Assembly (NCBI GenBank): GCA_013812995.1
Contig: JACCSL010000400.1
Span: 1-12,310 of the forward strand
Direction: 5' to 3'
From: Ardenticatenales bacterium
GTDB taxonomy: Bacteria; Chloroflexota; Anaerolineae; Ardenticatenales; Ardenticatenaceae
Length of the DNA: 12,310 nucleotides
The stretch's first letter is position 1; each line of letters starts with the position of its first letter. Of this stretch, positions 1 through 7,312 are shown piece by piece. The translations under genes were made by a program, and so were the position numbers. A model generated the notes under the pieces. The model saw only the letters and a list, made by a program, of their open reading frames with translations, was not told the origin of the DNA and ran no database searches.

Positions 1-771
1 GTTAGCACCGAGGATGAGGCGGCGTATCAGATGGCGGCGCGCGTCCCTGAGGGGGCCGCTGTCAGCACCGTCTGGGAGCTGGTGCCCCATCTCTCCCACC
101 GCGAGCAGATCGACACACTGCTGGATCGCCCGGCGCGCGCGCCCGACTACCTGCTGCTGACTGAGCGGCCCGGCGCGGAATTCGCCCCGCTCTTCCCCTA
201 CGCTGCCCCCGATGGCTGGCCGCCCATCTACCACGAATACGCGGTTGTGGATGGGGCGGACCCCTATCGTCTGCTCCAGTTGCAGCGCAGCCTGCCGCTC
301 GTGCCGCTGGTCGAGCCAGAGCCGCTGCCGATGCCCCTCAGTCTCGCGGCCTACGGGTGGCTGGATAGCCCGGAGCTTGCCCGGTCGCCCGCTGTCGTGG
401 CGGGGCAGAGCGCGCGGCTGATGCTGGCCTGGCGGCGCACGGGAACGCTCGACCGCCGCTACGTCTTTTTCGTTCATCTTCTCGACCCCCGAACCCTGAC
501 AGAGAATGGGCAGCCCATGAGAGTCGCGCAAAACGATCAGGAGCCGGGCGGCGGACGCTTCCCCACCATCCACTGGCAAAGCTGGACGCAGCCGGAAATC
601 GTGCTGGATGAGCAGCGCCTCACGTTGCCCGCCGAGCTGGCACCAGGCCCCTACGAAGTCTGGGTGGGAGCCTACGAGCGGGAGACGGGCAGCCGCGTCG
701 AACTGGGCGGGCCGGGTCAATCCCTAGTGCGGGTGGGCATGCTTGAGGTCGTGGCGCAAGATGCTCCCTGA
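1..771 (+). CDS. DUF2079-type predicted membrane protein, C-terminal part (5' end outside window)
   Basis: The reading frame is open from base 1 to a TGA at 769-771, so the gene begins left of the window and 256 C-terminal residues are visible. Residues 14-45 contain a 'VP-G--VST---LVPHLSHR--I' segment, a signature I recognise from DUF2079 membrane proteins (a GT-C-like family of unknown function), followed by a short phrase of the 'DYLLL' kind. From about residue 118 a beta-rich module follows: 'FVHLLD', 'FPTIHW', 'PEIVLDE' and a late 'GPYEVWVGAYE' strand. The same pattern closes other membrane proteins in this window. No transmembrane segment lies in the visible part, so this is probably the extracytoplasmic tail of a polytopic protein. 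Its stop overlaps the next gene's ATG by 11 bp, which suggests an operon. The family call rests on one motif; another GT39-like protein is the main alternative. Confidence 0.75.
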   Translation, partial: VSTEDEAAYQMAARVPEGAAVSTVWELVPHLSHREQIDTLLDRPARAPDYLLLTERPGAEFAPLFPYAAPDGWPPIYHEYAVVDGADPYRLLQLQRSLPLVPLVEPEPLPMPLSLAAYGWLDSPELARSPAVVAGQSARLMLAWRRTGTLDRRYVFFVHLLDPRTLTENGQPMRVAQNDQEPGGGRFPTIHWQSWTQPEIVLDEQRLTLPAELAPGPYEVWVGAYERETGSRVELGGPGQSLVRVGMLEVVAQDAP

Positions 772-3046
772 CCGTCCGACCTTGCGCAAACTGGGGGCAG
801 ACGGGGGAGTCGTCCTGCTGTTGCTGCTGCTCACGGTGCTGTTTTTCTGGCGGCTCTGGTCCCCAAACCCGGCGGAGCGCGTGGCCTTCCCCGTGGGAGA
901 TTTCACGGAGCAGTATTATCCCCTGCGCCGCTTCGTGGCGGGAACACTCAGCGAGGGGCGCTTGCCTTTCTGGAACCCGTATATCTTCGGGGGGCAACCG
1001 GGGCTCGCCGACCCACAGGCCGCCGCGCTCTATCCCCCCGCGCTGCTCAATGCGCTGCTGTGGGGGGCCAGCTTTCCCCTGGCCGCGCTCCAGGCGGAGG
1101 CGGTGGCTCACATTGCCCTGGCGCTGGTGGGAACGTATCTCTTCGCGCGCCTTGCGCTGTCCCTGGAGCGGCTCCCCGCGTTGGTGGCGGCGGTCGCCTT
1201 CGGCTTTGGCGGCTACATGACAGGCTTTCCGCTGGAGCAGATCACCATTCTGGAGAGCGCGGCCTGGCTACCCTGCTTTCTCCTTGCCCTTCACGGGGCC
1301 AGCCCACGACTGGGGGCACCGCTGGGCCAACGCGTGTGCGGCGCGGCGCTCGCGGCGCTATTCCTGGGGCTGGCGCTGCTGGCCGGTCACCCGCAGACAG
1401 CGCTCTATCTATGCTACCTGGCCGCTGCCTACGCGCTCTTCCAGATCACGCAAGCGCCGCTGGCGCGCTCGCAGCGGCTGCTGGCCGGAGGGCTCCTGGT
1501 GGTGCCCTTCGTGCTCGGCGTCGGGTTGGCGCTGATGCAACTGCTGCCGACCACGCACTTTATCTCGCTCTCCACCCGGCAGAGTCTGGATTATGAATTT
1601 GTCCAGAGCGGGCTGAACTGGGAGGAGATGCTTGGCCTCTTTTTGCCCAAGGTCGTCGGGAGCACACCACTTTATGTAGGGATTGCTACCCTGCTCCTGG
1701 CTCCCCTGGGCTTGCTGGACAAAAAGCAGCAGCCTGAAAAACGCTTTTGGCTCGGGGTGGCGCTGCTAAGCATCCTGCTCTCCGTGGGGGGGAACAGCGC
1801 GCTCTTCGATCTGTTCTACCTGGGCCTGCCCGGTCTGGGGCAGGTGCGCAGCCAGGAAAGAGTGCTGCTTCTCTGGAGTTGGAGCCTGGCGCTGCTGGCG
1901 GGCTGGGGGGTTGCACTGCTTGCCAGTGGCGACTACCGTGTTTGGGTGCGCCGCTATGTGCGCTGGTTGGCAACGTTCGCGCCAGGGTTCTTGTTCATCT
2001 GGGTGGTGCTCTGGTGGATGCGAGGTCTCGCCTTCGCCCGCTTCGAGATCGTTCTGGAAGTCTTTCTGGCCTTCTTCGAGCGGTACAGCTTCTTTTTCGT
2101 GCTCTGGCTGCTGGGCAGTGGGCTGCTGGCCTGGCACGCCTATGGCAGCGAGGAGCCGCGCCGACCGCTCCAGCCGCTTCTTTTTCTGATGCTGCTTCTC
2201 CTCGACCTCTTCACCATCAACCGCGCGCCTCATATTGGCGGCCCCGCAGAGCAGGCCCTTGCGCCGCGCGATGCGGTAGTCGACGCGCTCTACGCGTGGC
2301 AGGGCACGGCTCCGGCGCGGGTCTCGGTCGTCGGGGAGCCCAGTGTGCGCGGCAATGATGGAATGCGCTGGGGCTTTCCGCTGCTGAGTGGCAATGAGCC
2401 GCTCCGGCTGGCCGATAGCGAGGCGTTCTTGCAGCAGGCTCCGCCCTGGCGGCAGATTCAGAGTCTGGCGGTGGGATATGTCCTGGCAGATCGAAACCTG
2501 GCCGAGAGCGACACAGCCGCCTTCGAGCATCTTGCCACTGCCTCCCCCACCTCTCATCTCCTGCGCGTGCGTCCTCTCATGCCTTACGGGTGGGTGGTGG
2601 CACAGACAGAGGTCGTGCTGGACAAGGCTGATCTCTATGCCCGCTTGCAGGCAAATGAGTTCGATCCCTATACCACGGCGCTGGTCGAAAAAGATGTTCC
2701 AGGGCTAGCGGCGCTGTCGCAGGGGCAGGTAACCATCGAGAAGCGCGCGCCAGGCTGGCTGGAAGCGAGGGTGGTGATGCCTGAAGCGGGCTCCGGTCTG
2801 CTGCTGGTAGCAGAGACAGCCATCGAGGGATGGCACGCGGACGTTGATGGCTCGCCCACGCCCTGGCTGCGCGCCAATGGATGGAATCTGGCAATCCCCG
2901 TTGAGGCGGGCGAGCACACGGTGATGCTGCGCTACGAGCAGCCTGGCTGGCGTTTAGGGCTCCTGCTATCGTCAATCAGTCTGATGATCGTTCTGGCGAT
3001 GGCGGTCTGGGGTGGCTGGACGTGGAGGAACTCATCTTATGGATAA
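761..3046 (+). CDS. YfhO-family polytopic membrane protein (GT-C-like)
   Basis: The predicted product has 761 residues. A first transmembrane helix spans about residues 15-32. The YfhO hallmark loop follows: GDF at 46-48, then Q51 and YYPLR 52-56, G66-R-L-P-F-W71-N-P-Y, GGQP 77-80 and ALYPP 89-93. Many hydrophobic helices fill residues 95-500. The soluble C-terminal region ends in the usual YfhO beta domain ('EGWHADVDG' at 689-697, 'VEAGEHTVMLRY' around 714-725) and a last helix at about 730-752. YfhO of Bacillus subtilis is needed to glycosylate lipoteichoic acid; family members are taken to be lipid-linked sugar transferases. The substrate here is unknown. The ATG at 761 was chosen because GAGGT lies at 745-749; an in-frame TTG at 743 would add six residues. 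Both ends overlap neighbouring genes (11 bp and 8 bp), which supports co-transcription. Confidence 0.85.
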   Translation: MLPDRPTLRKLGADGGVVLLLLLLTVLFFWRLWSPNPAERVAFPVGDFTEQYYPLRRFVAGTLSEGRLPFWNPYIFGGQPGLADPQAAALYPPALLNALLWGASFPLAALQAEAVAHIALALVGTYLFARLALSLERLPALVAAVAFGFGGYMTGFPLEQITILESAAWLPCFLLALHGASPRLGAPLGQRVCGAALAALFLGLALLAGHPQTALYLCYLAAAYALFQITQAPLARSQRLLAGGLLVVPFVLGVGLALMQLLPTTHFISLSTRQSLDYEFVQSGLNWEEMLGLFLPKVVGSTPLYVGIATLLLAPLGLLDKKQQPEKRFWLGVALLSILLSVGGNSALFDLFYLGLPGLGQVRSQERVLLLWSWSLALLAGWGVALLASGDYRVWVRRYVRWLATFAPGFLFIWVVLWWMRGLAFARFEIVLEVFLAFFERYSFFFVLWLLGSGLLAWHAYGSEEPRRPLQPLLFLMLLLLDLFTINRAPHIGGPAEQALAPRDAVVDALYAWQGTAPARVSVVGEPSVRGNDGMRWGFPLLSGNEPLRLADSEAFLQQAPPWRQIQSLAVGYVLADRNLAESDTAAFEHLATASPTSHLLRVRPLMPYGWVVAQTEVVLDKADLYARLQANEFDPYTTALVEKDVPGLAALSQGQVTIEKRAPGWLEARVVMPEAGSGLLLVAETAIEGWHADVDGSPTPWLRANGWNLAIPVEAGEHTVMLRYEQPGWRLGLLLSSISLMIVLAMAVWGGWTWRNSSYG
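3024..3028 (+). promoter_or_regulatory. Shine-Dalgarno GGAGG for the third plus-strand gene
   Basis: GGAGG lies inside the end of the yfhO-like gene, 10 nt before the ATG at 3039. It favours that ATG over the in-frame GTG at 3012, which would add nine residues ahead of an otherwise ordinary positively charged, hydrophobic N-terminus. Confidence 0.65.
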
Positions 3047-5348
3047 ACTACGAAGCGGGTTGCTCCTTCTTCTCCTGGCCGCTTTTCTGATGGTTCCGGC
3101 GCTCACACAGCCCATCGAGGAAACGGGCCACGATTCGGCGGTGGTGCATATCTATCGGGCCGTGCTTTTCTCCGAGGCGATCTCGGATGGAGTGCTCTAT
3201 CCGCGCTGGGTGCAACAGGTTCACCTCGGGTTGGGTGGCCCTCTCTTCACCTTTCAGAGCCCGCTCCCCTACTACGCGCTGGATGTTCTCTATCGACTGG
3301 GCGTTCCGCATCCCATCGGGTGGCGGGTGCTGATGGCGGGCGGGGTGCTCGTGGCGGGCGTGGGAATGTATCTGCTGCTCCATCATCTCACCAGGCGGCG
3401 CTGGCCCGCCGTGGCGGGCGCGATGGCCTACCTCTACGCGCCCTATATGATTCGCGACCTCTTTGATCGGGGCTCCAACGAGGTTTACAGCCTTTTTCTC
3501 TACCCGTGGGTCATCTGGGCGCTGCTCCGACTGGCCGCGCAACCCTCGGCGGCTCGCTTTGCCCTGGCCGCGCTGCTCTGGGCGGCCTGCATCGGGGCGC
3601 ACGTTCTGGGGCCACTGATGCTGGCCCCCATCGTTGGGCTCCTGGCGCTGGCGCTGTTCTGGCAGAAGCGCACGCCCCTGCCCCTGCTGGCCCTGGTGGC
3701 GGGCGGCTTCCTGATGGCTTTTGTCTGGCTTCCCATGATTCCTGAGCGGGGAAACATCCACCTGGACTGGTGGCGCGATAGCTCCTTTATTCAGCCAGCG
3801 GAGAGTCCCATCCCGCTGGACGCACTGCTGGCTCCCCCGACGCTCTACGATGTGATGCGGGACAACAACAAAGTCGGCGACCGCGTGGGTTGGGTGCATC
3901 TGCTCGTCATGCTGCTGGCCCCGGTCGCGATGCTGCTGGCCTGGCGAGCCGGACGGCGTGATCTGGCGATGACCCTGCTCGCCTCGACGCTGGGTGCCTG
4001 GGGACTCTTCTGGCTGCTCACCGACAGCTCAACGCCACTGTGGCATCTCTTCGCCCCACTGCTCCAGCTGCTGGAGTTTCGCATGAGGCTGCTGGGGCTG
4101 CTCGCGCTGGCGGTGGCGCTGCTCTTCGGCGCGGAACTGGCGCTGCTCCCCACACGCTGGCAGCGTCCCCTCAGTGGGCTCGCGGTGGCGCTCCTGCTCC
4201 TGACTTCCATTTCCTCGCTTTATGTCGAGCTGATGCACCGACATGGGGCATTTGGCTCCCCCATCACACCGGCGGAGGTACGCGCGGCGGAGTTGCGGTT
4301 GGCGGGAAACTCTTTCACCTCCTTCGGGGAAAATACGCCCCAATGGGCTCCGCGCCTGCCCGGCCCCGAGATGGCCGAGGCCGCTGTGCGCTCCCCGCTG
4401 GCGGCAGCGCCTGCCGGTGTGGAGGTCATGGATGTGTCCGTCGAGACGCAGCGCTGGCATATGACAGTATCGAGCAGCAGCGCGACGACGCTCACCCTGC
4501 ATCTTCTCTACTACCCGCGCTGGGAGGCAACGGTGGAGGGGGAAAAGATTCCCCTCTCGCCCGAGGCAACTACCGGGCTGACGCAACTGGCAATCCCGGC
4601 GGGTACCCACCGTATCGCGCTGCGCTATGCGCGGCCTGTCGCCGAGTGGCTGGGCCTGGCCCTCAGCATGGCGACTCTGCTGGGGTTGGTCGGCGCGGTT
4701 GGTATGGCTACCCGGCGCGGGCAAAACGAGGCCACCCCCGTCGCGGGGTCGGTGCCAACCGGGGACAATGGAATTCCTCTCTGGCTACTGGGCGGCGTGG
4801 CCGGGCTGCTACTCGTCAAGCTTGTCATCATCGACCCCGCGACAACCTGGTTCCGCTGTGTCTCCACCATCGAGCGCGTGTGCGGCGCGCAGCAAACGGT
4901 CAATGTTCCCTACGCCGGGGGGCCACGGCTGCGCGGCTACACGCTGCCCACGCCCACGTTGGCACGCGGCGAAACCCTTGTTTTCACCCTGATCTGGCAG
5001 GGGGACGAGGCCACCAACCGGGCACCGCTCCACACCTTTGTCCATCTCATGCCCGAGCAGGAGGAGGGATGGCCGCGCAACCCCGCGAACGACACGGGGC
5101 TCTGGGCACAGGTCGACCATCAGGTGCCGGGCGATCTGCTTACGACAAACTATCTGCCCGACCGACTCTACTGGGATGAGTTTCGCATCGAGATTCCCAG
5201 GGAGACCCCGCGGGGAAACTACCGGTTACGAGTCGGCTGGTACGACCCGCAGAGCGGGGAGCAACTCGTCCCCAACCCTGCCTCCATCCACCCGCCGCTG
5301 GCGGAGCACTGGCGTGCTATCTTCCTGCCCTCCATCACGATTCGATAG
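3039..5348 (+). CDS. '6-PTPS-related' family membrane protein (PF10131-like)
   Basis: The predicted product has 769 residues and starts with a signal-anchor helix at 7-23. The first outside loop carries the family pattern: HDSAVVH at 31-37, GVLYPRW at 51-57, GLGGPLF at 64-70 and a following 'PLPYY'. I recognise this as the PTPS-related membrane domain, a GT-C-like fold; the Pfam name is historical and does not mean pterin synthesis. Several helices follow to about residue 400. Next comes a YfhO-like beta domain ('YYPRWEATVEG', 'IPAGTHRIALRY'), two more hydrophobic stretches, and a second beta module over the last 164 residues ('FVHLM' near 667, 'GNYRLRVGWY' at 726-735). It therefore carries two extracytoplasmic beta domains in tandem. 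It overlaps the preceding gene by 8 bp and is the last gene of the plus-strand run. A role in transferring sugar to a surface glycan is inference from family and context. Confidence 0.8.
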   Translation: MDKLRSGLLLLLLAAFLMVPALTQPIEETGHDSAVVHIYRAVLFSEAISDGVLYPRWVQQVHLGLGGPLFTFQSPLPYYALDVLYRLGVPHPIGWRVLMAGGVLVAGVGMYLLLHHLTRRRWPAVAGAMAYLYAPYMIRDLFDRGSNEVYSLFLYPWVIWALLRLAAQPSAARFALAALLWAACIGAHVLGPLMLAPIVGLLALALFWQKRTPLPLLALVAGGFLMAFVWLPMIPERGNIHLDWWRDSSFIQPAESPIPLDALLAPPTLYDVMRDNNKVGDRVGWVHLLVMLLAPVAMLLAWRAGRRDLAMTLLASTLGAWGLFWLLTDSSTPLWHLFAPLLQLLEFRMRLLGLLALAVALLFGAELALLPTRWQRPLSGLAVALLLLTSISSLYVELMHRHGAFGSPITPAEVRAAELRLAGNSFTSFGENTPQWAPRLPGPEMAEAAVRSPLAAAPAGVEVMDVSVETQRWHMTVSSSSATTLTLHLLYYPRWEATVEGEKIPLSPEATTGLTQLAIPAGTHRIALRYARPVAEWLGLALSMATLLGLVGAVGMATRRGQNEATPVAGSVPTGDNGIPLWLLGGVAGLLLVKLVIIDPATTWFRCVSTIERVCGAQQTVNVPYAGGPRLRGYTLPTPTLARGETLVFTLIWQGDEATNRAPLHTFVHLMPEQEEGWPRNPANDTGLWAQVDHQVPGDLLTTNYLPDRLYWDEFRIEIPRETPRGNYRLRVGWYDPQSGEQLVPNPASIHPPLAEHWRAIFLPSITIR

Positions 5349-5365
5349 ATGGAATAAGTTATTTG

Positions 5366-7312
5366 TCACGGAGTCATCTGAAGAATCACCGTCTTGCTCA
5401 GGCTGGGGTCGCCATTGAGAGGTTGGACATTCACCTGAAGCTCAAAAGGTTGATCGGTGGGGCGCGGCGTGTTGAGGCGAAGCTGATAGCCATCTCGTAG
5501 ACTATCCCCGTTCCGGAGCGCCGACGTGGGAAGCGTACCCAGCAGGAACCCCGGATAGCGCGTGGCCTCCAGGGCGTCGGCCATCTCGCCCTGCGGCCAG
5601 AGCGAGATGATATAGTCCTCTACCAGATCGTTCTCTGCCTGCCAGTATAGGGTCACGTCCAGGTAGAGCCCGGCGCGCCGCTCGATCCACTGGTAATCGT
5701 AGCCTGTGAGCCATAGCCCCTCCGCTGCCTGCTCGGAGATCGTCTGTTGCGCTGCCTGTGTGACTCTGGGGAGCGTGTCGGTGGGCACAAGAAGCTTCAT
5801 CGTTTCCAGATAGGTCGGCGCGCTGAGGTAGCGCCCCGCTTGGAGTCCCTCGACAAGCTCCGGCATCAGGTCGGGGATGATGGTAAAGATATCGGTGGTG
5901 TAGTAGATCGTCTGGCCGGACGCCCAGCGCGCGCGGAGAGATGCCCGCACCGCCTCGTTGTCCTCCCCGAGTTTGTTGGGGTAGAGGGGCTCCACATTCT
6001 CCAGCTGATAGCGCGCTCTGGCGTACTGCACCGCTGCCAGCGGCGCGTGCTGGAGCGAGAGCACGCCGATGGGCTCGCCCCCCTCCGCCAGGACGCGCAC
6101 CATCTCCACGACCTCCATCGCCGCTGTATCCCCGCTCTGGTCCACGCGCTCTGCCGTGGCGCGCAGGGTAGCGAAGGAAACAAGCAGAAGGAGCAGCGCC
6201 AGGCCGCTCGTCACCAATTCCCGCCGGTCCCGCGCGATGCTGCTGACACGCTGGAACAAAAACGCCAGCCCTATCACCAGCACCGCCGTGAGCGGCAGCA
6301 TCATTGTGTCGACATCGTAGACATCGTAGCTCGCCCCGAAGTAAACAAAGCCTGCGCCCAGCCCCACCAGCGGAATCAGCCGCCTGTCTCGCCCCACGAG
6401 CCCCAGAGCGCCGAGCAGCACGAGGGCTATCCCTCGCATCTCCAGGCGCTGCTCGGCGAAAATCCTGGAAAACGCGCGGCTGGCCTCCGCGAGCGTGCTG
6501 GGCGGACGGACGATCTCCCACCACTCCTGTGAGCTGACCATCCCCCAGAAAAGCTCCGGCTGGGTGGCGTCCCGGTAGATGCGCCCCATCTGGCTGCTCT
6601 TGTAGAGCCATGCCGCGATGGGCAGGTAAGCGTAGAAAAGGAGCATCGGCGCGCCCGCCCCCGCCATCCACAGCAGCCGCGCGAGCCAGGGCCGCCAGCC
6701 GTCGCGCCGTGCCAGGAACATCCACAGCAGGATGAAGGGAATCACCAGTACCCCCGTCCGGTGGTGCGCGGCTTGCGCCCCGAAGGCAAGACCCAACCCG
6801 ATGAGGTAAGGCCGCTCGCGCGCAGCGTGCTCCCAGCGCCACGCCAGCCAGATGGCGAGGAGCGTCAGCAGCAGGCTCAGCATATAGACCTCGGCGATGA
6901 TGGCGTGACGCCAGAACATCTGCCCGGAGCCAAAAAAGAGCATCGCGCTGGCGGCGAGGAGCGTAGAAACACCCAACTCTCTCAGGAGCGCGTAGAAAAG
7001 CGCCAGCGTCGCCAGGGAGAGCAGCAGGGAGAAAAGTGTCACGCGCCAGGCGGGCTCGCTGCCGGGGGCAAGCAGCCCAACGAGTCGCACGAAAATATTC
7101 GCGCTGACGGTGTAAAACGGGTAGCCGGGCGAGTGCTCCAGCCCCCAGTACGCCCCAACGACCTGGAATTCGGCCGCGTCATCCAGTCCCATCGGGTTGA
7201 TGCTACTGACGCCGGGCGGCATCGTTTGCCAATACCAGGTGCCCACGAAGAGCAGAACGATGAGCGCGGGGCTACGCAGCAGGCGCTCGATGAGGGAAAT
7301 AGTTCTAGTCAT
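5366..7312 (-). CDS. DUF2723 / TMEM260-like (GT117) membrane protein
   Basis: The predicted product has 648 residues with a first helix at about 15-30. The first loop matches the DUF2723 signature: D44-D45-A-A-E48-F49, then G57-L-E-H60-S-P-G-Y-P65, and later W134 with 'AIIAEVY' at 137-143. DUF2723 is a GT-C family; its animal member TMEM260 is a protein O-mannosyltransferase (CAZy GT117). About ten further helices run to roughly residue 380, followed by a soluble C-terminal half with a divergent beta-sandwich ('LYLDVTLYWQ', then 'FELQVNVQPL' near the end). The usual 'GGDSGE' reads 'GLDDAAE' here, and 'AHPPGYP' reads 'EHSPGYP': the acidic residues and PGYP are kept but flanking residues vary. 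The ATG overlaps the upstream stop by one base (TGATG on the minus strand), with only a weak ribosome site, so coupled translation is likely. The acceptor (protein or glycan) is not evident. Confidence 0.85.
   Translation of the reverse strand: MTRTISLIERLLRSPALIVLLFVGTWYWQTMPPGVSSINPMGLDDAAEFQVVGAYWGLEHSPGYPFYTVSANIFVRLVGLLAPGSEPAWRVTLFSLLLSLATLALFYALLRELGVSTLLAASAMLFFGSGQMFWRHAIIAEVYMLSLLLTLLAIWLAWRWEHAARERPYLIGLGLAFGAQAAHHRTGVLVIPFILLWMFLARRDGWRPWLARLLWMAGAGAPMLLFYAYLPIAAWLYKSSQMGRIYRDATQPELFWGMVSSQEWWEIVRPPSTLAEASRAFSRIFAEQRLEMRGIALVLLGALGLVGRDRRLIPLVGLGAGFVYFGASYDVYDVDTMMLPLTAVLVIGLAFLFQRVSSIARDRRELVTSGLALLLLLVSFATLRATAERVDQSGDTAAMEVVEMVRVLAEGGEPIGVLSLQHAPLAAVQYARARYQLENVEPLYPNKLGEDNEAVRASLRARWASGQTIYYTTDIFTIIPDLMPELVEGLQAGRYLSAPTYLETMKLLVPTDTLPRVTQAAQQTISEQAAEGLWLTGYDYQWIERRAGLYLDVTLYWQAENDLVEDYIISLWPQGEMADALEATRYPGFLLGTLPTSALRNGDSLRDGYQLRLNTPRPTDQPFELQVNVQPLNGDPSLSKTVILQMTP

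Noticed and set aside
743..760. TTG start for the yfhO-like gene
   Set aside because: The ATG at 761 with GAGGT at 745-749 is a simpler start, though the TTG cannot be excluded and would add six residues.
1766..2557. Long antisense frame opposite the yfhO-like gene
   Set aside because: It has no recognisable motif or ribosome site and lies opposite a well-supported membrane protein.
3039..5348. Pterin (6-pyruvoyl-tetrahydropterin) synthase
   Set aside because: The family name is misleading; the product is a polytopic membrane protein without the zinc-binding histidine layout of that soluble enzyme.
5502..6842. Long minus-strand frame overlapping the DUF2723 gene
   Set aside because: It reads as alanine- and arginine-rich low-complexity protein typical of a shifted frame in GC-rich DNA, whereas the other frame has clear family motifs.
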